DNA from: Piezodorus guildinii
Lineage: Eukaryota; Arthropoda; Insecta; Hemiptera; Pentatomidae
NCBI GenBank assembly: GCA_023052935.1
Contig: CM041294.1
Span: 88,644,616 to 88,708,615 of the forward strand
DNA: 64,000 nucleotides
Direction: 5' to 3'
In this document: one piece after another, positions 19,316 through 30,782 of the stretch
Position numbering within the stretch: the stretch's first letter is position 1
How the letters are laid out: every line of letters starts with the position of its first letter
Notes under the pieces: generated by a model
Database searches by the model: none
What the model saw: only the letters and a program-made list of their open reading frames with translations
Told to the model about the DNA's origin: nothing
Position numbers and translations under genes: made by a program

Positions 19316-21668
19316 ATATATATAATAATAGAGTTAGACATTGGATACAGAGCAACGAAGGATGAAGTGGGACCGCAATATGAATATTGCTGCGATCCGT
19401 GCTTATTTTTGGCAACAAAATCAGAAAAAGAGAAAACAGGATATCGCAATAGGATTTGCCGCTACTGGAACGACCAATACCCTGAAATAACAATAACCTC
19501 CCAAAGACTCGCTGATCAGGTAAAGCAAATTCTGGACAGGAAATTCTTATCAGATTCAGAAATTACTGCAATTAAAGCTGAGGTAAGGAACTTGTTTGTA
19601 CGGGACTCAGAAGGAGAGCTAGATCAAGTGGAGGATGGACATCCAGTTATTGTCAGCAGACAGTTAGACACGACGTCAACGAATAACCAAGAAACGCAAT
19701 CCCTCACTGAAATACGTAGTAAAATGCAAAAAGAGCACATGCTATATTATGGAATACCTTTGAATAGTAGGCCAAAAATACCTAAGGTACCATACTCAAA
19801 AAGGACGCTTTCCGCCGTTAAAGATGTCAATGTAATTTTGGCTGAACATATGTCAGAGGAAATAAGTTTAGAAGATATATGTCACTGGATATATGTGGGA
19901 GGTAGGACAGTAGCACTCGAGCTTGAACTGATAAAATGTGAGAAACGATGTGATAGAAGTAACGAGAGCAAAGATCCTCCCTGGAAAAGAAGAATCAAGA
20001 ACAAGATTGAAAATCTGAGAAAGAAAATTGGAATCATTACCAATTATCTTCGAAATCCAGAAAATGCTTCATTAAAACTTAGGAAGAAAATTGACGAAAT
20101 CATAGTTTTAAATATCGGAGGGGTAGCAAGCTGTGAGTTAAGGCAAACTTTGAGTGTTTACATGGACACTCTTAAGCAAAAATTAGCAGTGTATGCAAAT
20201 AGGATCAGGAGGTATACTGAAGCCCATTATAGAAGAAGGCAAAATCGTATATTCAACACATCGGAGAGAAACTTCTATAAGCAGTTAAAACCGAAAACAA
20301 ATGCTAATCAGACAGCCCTCCCGGACCCTAAGGAAGTATCTGAATACTGGAAAGATGTATGGGACTATAAACAAGGTTACAAAAGGAATGCTCAATGGTT
20401 AGAAAAAATCTGCAGTAATCTTGCTGACATTGAGCCCATGGAAGCAATCAGCATTAGCACAGAGGACATTACTATGGCACTTAAACAAATGAAAAATTGG
20501 AAAGCTTCTGGACCAGATAAAATACAAAATTATTGGTTGAAGTATTTTAGTAGTGTTCACAGCTATCTTGCTTCATGGTATCAGAGATTACTATGTCAAG
20601 AGATAGATATACCTCCTAACTTCTGTACTGGGGAGACGTATTTAATAAAAAAATAAAATAAAGAAAAATTGGAACCGCAAGATTTAAGGCCCATAACTTG
20701 TCTCAACAGTGTATATAAACTGCTGACAACAGTTATTAAAAATAAGCTAACTGACTACATTCAGGGAAAGGGCATCATGGCGGTAGAACAGCTAGGGAAT
20801 AAGGCAGGTTCGAGGGGATGCAAAGAACTTCTGATTATAGATTCTTTCATTGCTGCACAAGTAGCAAAAAATCTCGTAACCTTAATGTAGCATGGATAGA
20901 CTACCGTAAAGCGTTTGATTCTGTTCCTCATGATTGGCTTTTAGAAGTATTGAGGATTTATAAAGTGGATCAGGTTATAATTGACTTATTAGGACGTCTA
21001 ATGAAGAATTGGAATGTGTCGCTATGTACACCAGGACATGCTGATAAATATATACCTATAAAAAGAGGTATATTTCAAGGTGACTCTCTTAGTCCTCTAT
21101 GGTTCTGCATTGCACTTAACCCTCTTAGCAGATTGCTGGAAGATACAGGCAAAGGATACCGACTCGGAGCGAAGCTATCGCATTCATTTTATATGGACGA
21201 CCTTAAACTTTACGCAAGAAGTGAAGAAGAAATGAGGATTCTTCTAAATGCAGTAAAGGGATTCAGCGATGATATAAACATGCAAATAGGTACAGAAAAA
21301 TGTGGAGTGCTTACTGTGAAGAAAGAAAAAATTACAGCAGGTGACAACATGGAGCTATCTAATGAAATAATTATTAATCAACTCAGAGACACTGACTCAT
21401 ACAAATACCTAGGTATGCATCAACTGCTGAAGTTCAAAGCCGATTCAAAGAAACTCTTCGAAGACGAATTTAGATGAAGGATCAAGTTGATACTTAAATC
21501 TCATTTGAATGGAAGGAATTTAATAAAGGCCATAAACACGTGGGCGGAACCAGCTTTAGCCTATTCATTTGGATTACTGAAGTGGTCAAAGACAGACTTA
21601 GAAAGATTGGATCGCATGGTTAGAGTGCAGATGGTGCTTAATAGGAAAAGACACCCAAAATCCTCATA
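19316..21668 (+). pseudogene. R2-superfamily-like LINE, N-terminal part and reverse transcriptase
   Basis: An open frame to 20,656 has a region with ICRYWNDQYPEITITSQRLAD, a long charged linker and WKASGPDKIQNYWLK, the finger motif before the RT. After a stop the RT continues: LRPITCLNSVYKLLT (from about 20,669), a frameshift near 20,830-20,885, IDYRKAFDSVPHDWL (motif A), IKRGIFQGDSLSPL, FYMDDLKLYA (the catalytic box) and SYKYLG, then a stop at 21,477 and a last frame to 21,668. Together with the C-terminal part at 21,990 this is the layout of LINEs with a restriction-like endonuclease (R2/R4/NeSL-type). Assignment to that superfamily is from family resemblance. At least four breaks make it dead. 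Confidence 0.7.
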
Positions 21669-21897
21669 AAAGACACGCAATACCTTTCTTTTGGTGATAT
21701 TTTTTGAACTAAAATATGTGAGTAGGGCGTTCGAACCTACGTCACACCCTCCAGCAAGCCTGGGGGGCCGCTCTCATTGTTGGTCAGCGAGTCCATCGGA
21801 CTTAGCCGGGAGGAGCTTCCGAGGAAATTCCACCGACCATCCCCACATCCGCCACCCGTGGGACGCTCCCCATACGCGGTAATTAGATCCGCGCGAG

Positions 21898-21970
<73 letters not shown>

Positions 21971-21985
21971 GAGTTAGACATTGGA
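21669..21985. other. GC-rich insert plus (TA)n tract inside the R2-like LINE
   Basis: The RT frame ends at about 21,668 and LINE similarity resumes near 21,990. Between lie a GC-rich patch (about 21,730-21,900, far richer than its surroundings) and ~32 TA units at 21,902-21,966. On the minus strand the patch has GTAGGTTCGAACGCC, a possible B-box-like motif, so a SINE remnant is possible but not shown. The end of the tract is followed by AATAGAGTTAGACATTGGAT, which also occurs near 19,327 next to another TA-rich stretch. Confidence 0.4.
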
Positions 21986-21989
21986 TACA

Positions 21990-22823
21990 GAGCTCTAAAC
22001 CTCAATTCAGAAGAGCATAAAGAGGAACCTACCGAAGAAACTCTGATTTAAAATTGGAAAAAAATGTCATAACACGGTCGATTTCACAACTCTATGTCCC
22101 ACTCAGAAGTAAATTGCGAATCTTCTACATTCTGGCTTAAAAAAGGTCACTTGTTTCCCGAAACGGAAGGATTTATTTTGGCCATACAGGATCAACTGAT
22201 TTCAACCAATGCGTATAGGAAATACATTTGTGGAGAGAATATAAGTGAACGAGGTCGTCTTTGTAAAACGGCTATAGAGTCTATCCAACATGTATCCTCT
22301 GGGGCAGGTATTGGCAGGGAGAGAATACCTTATGAGGCATAATAACTTGGCAACAATTATTCACCAATCGCTGTTATTATCATACCAAGTGATAGCAGAC
22401 GAGGTTCCTTATTACCGATATGAACCTAAACAGGTACTCTCAGGTGAAAAAATGACAATATACTGGGATCGTTCCATTATCACCGATCACTAGATATTAA
22501 ACTACAAGCCGGACATAGTGTTTATGGATCAAAATGTAAAATGCTGTTCCGAATGATGACAATAGGGACAAAACGATTGCTGAGAAAATACGAAAATATC
22601 AAGATTTGTGCCCGGAACTACGTCAAATCTATAAGCTGGAACATATCAAGGTATATACTATAATTATCTCATGCAACGGTCTCATTCCAGACGACACCAT
22701 TCTAGCAATTAAAAACTTAAAACTGCCCGAAAAGTTTCTGGAAGAAGGACAGAAAGCAGTTCTCCTCGGTACAGCCAGTATCATCAGGAAATTCTTAAAT
22801 ATAGTTCAGTATTTTTTTGCCTA
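21990..22823 (+). pseudogene. R2-superfamily-like LINE, C-terminal zinc and endonuclease region
   Basis: Frames in order: [20 protein letters not shown], a Cys/His region [13 protein letters not shown], a shift to [41 protein letters not shown], then KPDIVFMDQNVKCC, and finally 22,606-22,824 with KAVLLGTASIIRKFLN. The R/K-PD...D arrangement fits a restriction-like endonuclease active site following a CCHC motif, as in R2-type ORFs. Some expected cysteines are not in the same frame. It is inactive and belongs with 19,316-21,668. Confidence 0.65.
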
Positions 22824-22938
22824 GCCCTTGACATAGGTCCGGGTAGGTAAATATTCTGGTAAAGCAAAGAAAATTTGCATTAAAAGGAAATAATAATAAT
22901 AAACTAAGGAATTATATTCGGCAATAATTAAGCCTCTT

Positions 22939-23228
22939 TTTTTTTCAGTGGCGCGACAGGCCGTGTAGGCCCTGGGCCTCGCGGTGTAAACTCCTGCGAG
23001 TTTACACTCACGTTTCGCAATGCTATTTTTTAGTGTAGGGTCATCACCTACGACTAATTTTATGAGTGGCCACCTTTTGGCTGACGGGTCTCACATACCC
23101 GGGGGAGAGGTTGTGAGTGAATCCCCATTTTTTTACATCTTTATAAAAGCCCCACCGGGACTGGGATTCGAACTCAGTACCTGTAGCATGATAGACTAGC
23201 GCGCTAGCCACTCAGCAACGGGCTCCCC
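22939..23228 (-). mobile_element. tRNA-derived SINE of a second family (SINE-2), full length
   Basis: Read on the minus strand it begins GGGGAGCCCGTTGCTGAGTG, which holds an A-box-like GCTGAGTGGCTAG, followed by a B-box GAGTTCGAATCCCAG. The body then runs into a T-rich end on the plus strand. AATTAAGCCTCTT flanks it at 22,926-22,938 and 23,229-23,241, a perfect 13-bp target duplication. The body is unlike SINE-1. It is not a functional tRNA gene: the cloverleaf is not closed and a 200-bp body follows. Confidence 0.85.
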
Positions 23229-23399
23229 AATTAAGCCTCTTAATTAATGAAATAATTTTTTTTTTTTTTTTTTATAACATCATTTATTGAAATTTACAAC
23301 TGTACTTCAAAATACAACAAGTAAATGTGTAGATGACAAAAGATAAATAGCGTGATACAGACTAGAAGAAGAACTACCCAATGGCAGCACTCCTGTAAC

Positions 23400-26049
23400 T
23401 TTTCTAAACTAGAAGGTCTCGGGGCCATCTTCTTTTCAGACGCCTCGGAGAATTGTCAGGAATGGAAGAGGAAGATTGAAACTAGTGGGTTAGAGTGGGA
23501 GAAGAGTTTGTTATGGAAGGAGTGATATCTGGTTCGGGCTAGATCAGCAACAAATGGAATATTTAGGTCTTTATGGATGAGCTTATTTGTGACAAAGTAA
23601 GGAGCATTGAGGATTTTACAAGGGATTTAGGATTGTAAGGATTGGATCCGGGAAGAATTTGAAGGTTTAGTAGAGCCCCAAAGCTCAACCCGTAAGTCCA
23701 AATAGGCCTAATGATAGTCATGTAGAGAAGTCTTTTGTAGTTAAGTGGAAGTTTAGAGCGTTTGTCAAGTAAGTATTGAAGTAATCGAAAGCGACGAGCA
23801 GTTTCTTGTCGTTTCAGTCTAGTGTGCGGGTTCCATGTGAGACGTTTGTCAAGCAGGAGACCTAGATCTGTTCGACTGGGACAAGTGGGATATTATTAAA
23901 GGATACTGTAGGACAGGAGGTCATTAGTTAACGACAGAGGGTAAAGGTTATTTGGTGGGATTTTTCTGAATTTATTTTAATTCTCCAGTTCTGATACCAT
24001 ACCTGAAGGTCTCTGATGTGGGATTGTAGGGTTTGAGAGGCAATAGTAGGATCGTTATTGACTGATAACACACAAGTATCATCAGCATACGTAGAGAGGA
24101 AAGTGTTAGGTTTGGTTGGGATGTCAGCTGTATATACTGTGAAGAGATACTGCCTTGTGGGACGTCAGCGGACTGAATAAAAAGGGATGAATAGGAGTAC
24201 TTGTGATTTATTTGGAAGGATCTGTCAGTGAGATAGGACTGGATGATGAGGAAGTATGTTAGAGGAAGGAATTTCGGAGTTTGTAAAGCAGTCCTGGGTG
24301 CCAGACTCGGTCAAAGGCCTGTTCTACGTCAAGAAAGGCTCCAGTGCAGTACAATCCGCGCTCCAAAGCGGAGGAGACCACATCCACCACACGATGACAT
24401 TGCTGGATAGTGGAGTGGGATGTTCGAAAGCCAAACTGATGATCGGGGATAATATTATTGGAATCAAGGATGGGATAGATACGTTTTAGAAGCAGTTTTT
24501 CAAGGATTTTTCCCATGATGCATAAAGGAGATGGTGGCTATTTTTTTGGGTTTATGTATCATTTTTACTGTGGATAATTTTCAGGAGTCAGGAAAATATG
24601 TTGTACGGAGTACAGCATTATAAATGTAGGTAAGGAATAGGATGGCTTTGCGTGAAAGGAGTTTTAAAATTTGGGATGTGATTAGATTGGGCCCTGGAGC
24701 TTTGTGGGATGACAGACTATGAATAATGCTGGAAATTTCAGAAGGATGGAAAGCTTTGGGTGGAAGAGACATTTGGAGAGGAATAGTTAGTTCTGCTTCA
24801 ATACATTCAAGGTGATCGGGATTAAGGATATCCGGGTGTGGAATAAAAGTTTTAAGAAGGTGCTGACCAAAAAGCTGGGCTTTTTCCTCGTCTGATCTTA
24901 TCCAGCTTTGGCATTCGGTAAGGAGTGGATGATTGAAGTCTTTAAATTTGAGTAGCTTCTTAGTGGTAGTCCATAATGTTTTTTCAGTAGTGTTGAGATT
25001 TTCGGTAAAATTGAGTAAATTTTGTATTTTGAATTTTTTTATTTCTGATTTTAGTTTGTTAGTCAGTTTAGTATAATAAGTTTTATCGGATGGGTATCTA
25101 GTATTATGCCACTTCACTCTTGTTCTACGTTTTCCCCTTAATAACATGCAAAGGTGAGGTGGCAAGTTAGTCTGTTTTGTATTGATTGTAGTTGTGCTTG
25201 ATGTATTATCCTTTAAACTGGTCTGTATTGATGTTGTAAGGGTTTCTACTGCTCTGTCAATGTCATTTGTTGTCTTGAGAGGAATTTTCAAGTCTAATTT
25301 ATTGTCCAAATCATGTCGAAATCTGTCCCAGTTGATTTGTCCTGTAATCAGTTTAGGAGAGAAAGGTATTGGAGCGAAATTTGAATGTAATAAAAGCAGA
25401 ACTGGACTATGATCTGATGAAAGGTCGTTCAAGGGTTTGATGATTGCTTGGGAACAGGAAATCTGAGACGTGACAAATATATCGAGGATATCTGGACGTT
25501 TTTTGCGGGACGTTGGCCAGTATGTGGGATTCATGGGTGAAGGAATTGAGTAAGAGTTGGATCTTGAGGCATGAGAAAGGACATTACCACGGGGATTGGA
25601 TGATCGACAACCCCATCGTTGGTGTTTAGCGTTGTCGTCACCTCCAACTATAAAGCGCGGTCCTAGGGAACGAAATAAGGAATCAAGATGGTTGTATGAA
25701 AAAGCATTGCCAGGAGGACAGTATACAGCTGAGAACGTTAAATGTAAGGACGGGTTGTTATGTTTACTGAGGTGGATTGTATGGTGTCAGTTGGAGTAGA
25801 AGGAATAAGGGAATGGGGTAAGGATTTATGAACAAGTATACAAGAACCAGCATGTGAAGTGTTCTCTGTGTGGTCCGATCTGTAAGTAATGTAGTCACGT
25901 ACATAAAAATGTGATCGTTGAGTGAAGTGAGTTTCGGTCAAAAGTGCAATATCTATGTTATTGTCATGTAGAAATAGGTCAAGTTCGTCGCGGTGGTTAA
26001 GTAGGCCATTTGCATTCCACAAAAGAATGGCTAGGGAGTTTTTGTTCAT
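23400..26049 (-). pseudogene. J2 LINE ORF2 (endonuclease and RT) remnant
   Basis: Starts MNKNSLAILLWNANGLL with LLTETHF (endonuclease). A break near 25,740 is followed by DVLDIFV-like PDILDIFVTSQI and SSDHSP, then the linker and PLQMSLPPKAFHPSEI and KAPGPNLITSQILK up to about 24,581. After another break come GKILEKLLLKR, FGFRTSHSTIQQCH and GAFLDVEQAFDRVWH (to 24,259). The rest to ~23,400 is in several frames. A few frame breaks are single-base, so it died recently or partly through sequence errors. Confidence 0.85.
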
Positions 26050-26059
26050 TGTGGGATAT

Positions 26060-27662
26060 GGAAAGGAACTTCAGATAGCAGTCTGGTAAGGAGGGTAATA
26101 AGAGGTCTTATTGTATTTTGAAGATCTAAAAGGAAGGATGAAAGGATTGATGTTATTTCGGATGTATTTTGTGAAGGATAGGAGTAGTTGGAAGCTTCTT
26201 TGATTATAGGATTAGGCTGTCTATTAAGAGATTGGGCAGTCCGTCGGGGTTGCTGAGGAGGTTCAATGTTTGACGGAGCTGCTGGGGTGGTAATTACTTG
26301 GGAGGTAGGCTGGGAAGGATATTGTATTTTGGAATTGATCTGGGGTGGTAACTGATCCCGTGGGAATTTTTGGTGGGAAACTCTTTTCTAGGTGTGTTTT
26401 GAAGGGATTGGGATCTGCTGGTAGGGAATTCTGAGGCTGATGATGGAATGGTAGAGGCTGTGGGTGATGATAGAGTGGTTGAGGCTGAGGAAGATGATGG
26501 GATGGTTGAGGCTGAAGTTGTTGATTACTGTTAAGTGAAGCTTCTGGTTTTCTGGCAACATTGGAGAACGTTTTGATCTTTATGTTGGAGGTCGTCGGAC
26601 GTAAATCTTCGTAGGTCAGTTGGTTTCCAGAGGTAGCTCTATCATTCTTCGCCGAAGGGCCTGGGTTTTGGTATTGAGTAACGTTGCTATAATGCAATTT
26701 AAATGTATTATTTACATGTTTTCGACGCTGCATGGTTTTGTAGACTACACAACCTTTATAATTGGCCGGGTGCCCTTCACCACATAGTGCACATATTGCT
26801 GGAGTGTCTCTTGGTTTCTGGCATGTATTGGACGCATGTGGTCCAGCACATTTAATACATCTGTCCTGATGATGGCAATAAGCTTTTGTGTGGCCAAGGG
26901 TCTGACACTTGGCGCATTGTACAATGTCTGTTCTTTGCTTGCTTCGGCTCTTCGAAACGTATGCATGAATATACTAGCCTAGTGGCTTGAAATATGTCGA
27001 TATTGTTGGCTGCTGGTTCTAATTCGACAAAAAACAGAGGCAAAGGATATTTTTCTATCGGGTGCAGTACATTAGTAATCTGCCTAACATTGTGGCCCAG
27101 CTCTTCTATGTCCTATTTGATGGCTGAAGTGGAAGTAGTAGAGTGAAGTCCCCTTCAGAACTACCCTATACGACTTATCCTCCTTAAGTTGGTAGCAGTG
27201 AAAGTCATATTTTTTTTCAGTCAAGTGAGAAACTAATTTTTTGTAGTTTTCCTTGGTGGTAGTATTTATTTTTACGTCTTTTAATCGGGAAAAACATTTG
27301 AAATTAGTTTGTCTGATTAATCGAGATATTTCATTGGCGAAGGCGACAAAGTTCGTGATGTGAGTAACAAAAATTGGCGGAGGTTCAGGCTCTGAATGGC
27401 TTGGTTTTGTGGCTTCAGTTTGGATATTTGAGAGGACTGCAAATTTATTGTTCGTAGGAATAGTAGGTGTGATTTGTGCGACTGAGGTAGTTTCTTGTGA
27501 AGGACCAGGTAAATCGACTATGGATTTACTATGGGTGATAGGTGCTGTGGCTTGTTTTTTACTATTTTTATTTATTTTTTTATTTGGTGATCCTCCAGAT
27601 CCCCCTGGAACAATGTTACGTTGAAGTTTCTGGAGAGTTCTACGTTTTAAATATTGGGAGTC
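26060..27662 (-). pseudogene. J2 LINE ORF1 (gag-like) remnant
   Basis: The first section from 27,662 includes PEPPPIFVTHITNFV and SYRVVLKGTSLYY, the counterpart of the domain before the knuckles in the intact LINE. Around 26,980-26,745 several frames give CAKCQTLGHTKAYC, CIKCAGPHASNTC and CALCGEGHPANYKGC, three zinc knuckles. A proline/glutamine-rich tail (QPQPLYHHPQPLP) runs to about 26,263. At least three frameshifts separate these parts, so no ORF1 protein can be made. Confidence 0.8.
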
Positions 27663-27734
27663 AGTTTCGCTGACTAATGAAATAATTAATACCTCATTAT
27701 CTTGGACAAATAATATCATTTGTAAATAGAATAG

Positions 27735-28215
27735 GTAAGGCGTGGAAGAAAGTTTGGAGCCTCAAGCTCATATTCAAAAGCCAACTTGAAATAAAATACA
27801 AAGCAATAGCTTTTAACAGCTGTATCATCCCAGTACTTACATATGGATGCCGGACTTGGTCACTAACAAAGAATCTAGAACGGAAAATAAATATCAGTCA
27901 ACGAAGCATGGAGCGGATTATGCTAGGAATCTTCCTGCAGGACAAAATTGACGCAAACAAAAAACTAAAAAATTAAATAAAATTAACAAATGTCTCAGAC
28001 GCAATTGCTTATGCTAGAAAAATGAAGTGGACATGGGCAGGACATCTCATGCGAAAAACAGAAGATAGTTGGGCAAATCGAGCCGCAGAATGGATTCCTA
28101 TAAATAAAAAAAGACGCAGAGGCCGACAACGCAAGCGCTGAGCCGACGGATCGAGGAAAAAGGATGGGTTCTTTATCGATGAGATAGGGATGAGACAGGA
28201 TGTTGTGGAAAACTA
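27735..28215 (+). pseudogene. LINE RT C-terminal fragment with three stops
   Basis: Reads AFNSCIIPVLTYGCRTWSLT, then RSMERIMLGI, a stop, VSDAIAYARKMKWTWAGHLM, AEWIPINKKRRRGRQRKR, a stop and a degraded end. The TYGCRTW and WAGH...RRGRxxxR motifs are typical of the C-terminus of insect endonuclease/RT LINEs. It is the flanking DNA into which the J2 LINE at 23,258 inserted. Confidence 0.7.
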
Positions 28216-28221
28216 AGTGCC

Positions 28222-28608
28222 AGAGTTGCTTTAGATTCTAATGAAATTTTACATCGATATAGCGAGTTTAATCAAAATCGTCGGAACGGTTTTCGAGAAA
28301 ATCGAAAAAATGTGCAAAATGCATGGTATAAAGTGCCTCTTCTGGTAAGCTCATTTTGATGAAAAAAGTTTTGTAACGTCTCGGGCGTATATTTGTCTTA
28401 AATATGAAATTTCAGTTTTATAGGACTTTTCGTTTCCGCCCGGGAGTTACCACACACACACACACACACACACACAGACCTTTTTGCGGGACTTGGTTAT
28501 TTGGACTCGGGACCCTAAAACGTGTATTTCCGCTGAAAACTGGAATTCAAAAATTTTCACGATGGCAATATTTTCCCTTACTATATATAGTAAGTGAAAG
28601 TAAAATTG
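28222..28608 (-). repeat. Repeat A copy, 5' half, with (CA)n
   Basis: Reverse complement of the repeat A first half. It includes the (CA)n tract at 28,452-28,475 and the terminal palindrome CTTACTATATATAGTAAG at the right end. It is truncated at TTAGATTCTAATGAAATTTT. Confidence 0.85.
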
Positions 28609-28870
28609 AAAATATCTTGAACAATAATAGTGAAGCCAGACTGAACAGTCTTTATATTTATATCTTAAACATATGCAATAAATATGATTATATTTGTGCC
28701 ATATAAACAATATTATGTAAATAGTTTTCGAAACCATTTATTTAATCACTGTACTACGCTTCCGTTTATTTTAGATGTCTCATTATTTTAAGTTTAATAT
28801 TGTGTAGTAGTCAATATAATGTTAAAAATTTTGTATTATCCAGTTCGTTTATAACCCAATTCTTTGGAGG

Positions 28871-28873
<3 letters not shown>

Positions 28874-28940
<67 letters not shown>
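28874..28940. repeat. (TA)n microsatellite
   Basis: About 33 TA units, 90 bp upstream of the gag-like ORF of the R1/I-like LINE. Confidence 0.95.
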
Positions 28941-28942
<2 letters not shown>

Positions 28943-29033
28943 AGCAATTATTACGTCTGCACAATATTTGCCACCAGCTGAAATTAAAAAAGAATTTAAT
29001 TCGTAAATAAATCCCATAGATTTACGAATCCCG

Positions 29034-29716
29034 TTTCAGAAGGTGGTCGAAACCAAAAAAGGCTCACTAATAGTCTTAACAGACAGAGAAGTAGATCTCA
29101 ACAAAATTGAAGACAGTTTAAAACATTCCACTAAACTCCGCTACCATAAATTAACAAAAGAAAGCCTAGGGTTATAATTAAAAATATCGAGGAAGAGATA
29201 ACCCTAAATAACATTTCTGAATACATAGTGGCACAAAATGAAGATCTGCGCATACGAGAGGATAAAATAAGACCGGTAGTGATATTAACTATCAAGAAAC
29301 ACAATTTTAGGCATGCAATGCTAGAAGTAGATGCAGCAACAAGGGAATTGCTGCTGTATAATCGGATTAGCCTGGGCCATCAAAAGGTTAATATTGAAGA
29401 CTACTTTCGAGTCCGAAGATGCGCCAAGTGCCTGAAGTTCCATCACAGCAGTAAGGAATGCAGGGGGAGAGAAGCCTGTTCCAGATGTGGAGGAGAACAT
29501 TCGGCCGATAACTGCACTTCTCAAGAAATCAAGTGTATAACCTGCGCAAACTATAACAAATTTACGAGAAGTCAGAAGAAGCGCTCAACAGACCACTCAG
29601 TATTTGACCGAAACTGTCCATCGTACTTGACAGAAATTAGTATCTTACACTGCCTACGACATCCCTCTTCAGTAATTAATAAACAATTAAACATAAACTC
29701 CTCAAAATTCACTTAA
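29034..29716 (+). pseudogene. R1/I-like LINE ORF1: gag-like protein with zinc knuckles
   Basis: From about 29,040 the frame gives KKGSLIVLTDREVDLNKIED. After a shift near 29,170 it runs from about 29,228 to the stop at 29,716 with NISEYIVAQNEDL, then CAKCLKFHHSSKEC, CSRCGGEHSADNC and CITCANYN, followed by HSVFDRNCPSYL. Knuckles then a DxxCPxY tail is the usual end of R1/I-group ORF1. ORF2 starts 8 bp downstream. The early frameshift makes it non-functional as it stands. Confidence 0.8.
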
Positions 29717-29723
29717 TATAATT

Positions 29724-30097
29724 ATGGTACAATTAAACATGTTACAACTAAACGCACATCACTCCAAATACACCATCAACATTACATAAACGTAAAAAAT
29801 ATAGACATTTTATTGATTCATGAACCTTATACAACATTAAATAAAATCATAGGTTATAACCAATCAAAGGTTTATCAGATAGATGATAACAATGTCATAG
29901 CAGGTGTTATAGTAACCAACAAAAACATATATGCCTGCATGATCTTGCAACATTCAGACTCCGATTGTGTATGCGTCGAAATATCATACAGTAAATCGAA
30001 ATTCATTGTTATCAGTGCTTATTTTGATATAACTAGGAATATTAATCTCGACTTGCAAAAAATAGAAATTATCTTAAAAAATTTTAGCTATGCTAAT
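29724..30097 (+). pseudogene. R1/I-like LINE ORF2, part 1: endonuclease N-terminus
   Basis: Begins MVQLNMLQLNAHHSK. A one-base shift near 29,790 is followed by NIDILLIHEPYTTLNK with the catalytic Glu, then VISAYFDITRN, and ends at LKNFSYAN where the BEL/Pao element interrupts. The reading frame continues exactly across that element at 33,951. Confidence 0.85.
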
Positions 30098-30548
30098 TGT
30101 TGGGGAGAGGGGCGACAACACACTCGCTCGCAGCCTCAACCCGAACGTTAATTTTGAGTCGCCGAATTTCTCATACTTGTTTAGGTTTCGTTATGGGTTT
30201 ATTAAGATTACTAACTTTGTAAACATATATATATTGAGGAAAACAAAATTCAAAAGAACAAATAAAATTACCTTATAAACGTGAGTGTACTGTACTTAAA
30301 GTCACAAGGACGATCGCGGGCGACGATGGCGAGCGACGAAGGGTAGTAGCGACTGCGAAGCGACCTTTCTCTCTTGGCACCCAGAGCACTCTCTCTCCCG
30401 AGCGGTCACTATCACTTAATCCCTTTTAGGTAAATAGTGCCCCCCTCTTGCGTCTGAACTCAATATTTACTAAATATATACATACATACATACATATACA
30501 TATATACACATATATATAAACTAAATCAGTATTTCCCAATTCTTAACA
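30098..30548 (-). repeat. BEL/Pao 3' LTR (451 bp)
   Basis: The partner of 33,496-33,950. Its outer end abuts the target duplication CTAAT inside the LINE endonuclease frame. Confidence 0.93.
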
Positions 30549-30782
30549 TGCCGCCCACCAATTTTATAACATAAAATTTAAATTTTGGAATTGTGACATG
30601 GGACAGAATGAAGTGATAAATTAAGTAAAGTACAGCGGGGATGAGCGATGTTTGGTCGATGATTCTTCCAGGGTGGTCCGATGAGGCGAGGAACGCTTCT
30701 TTAGACACATCTGAGACTACTAATAGAGCGATCTTGTCCTATTGGTAGATGTATATGTTAAACCAAAGATATTTGTCTTGTA

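Larger units (their letters stand above)
23258..27674 (-). mobile_element. Near full-length jockey LINE (family J2), decayed
   Basis: Length 4.42 kb on the minus strand with poly(A) (T-run 23,258-23,273). TAATGAAATAATT lies at 23,245-23,257 and 27,675-27,687, a 13-bp target duplication. It has ORF1 and ORF2 in the same order as the intact copy at 10,376, but protein identity is only moderate, so it is a separate family. The 5' end lies inside or just before ORF1. It landed next to the SINE-2 target duplication. Confidence 0.9.

Noticed and set aside
29034..29716. Host CCHC zinc-finger gene
   Set aside because: The knuckle spacing, the DxxCPxY end and an endonuclease frame 8 bp downstream show it is LINE ORF1.
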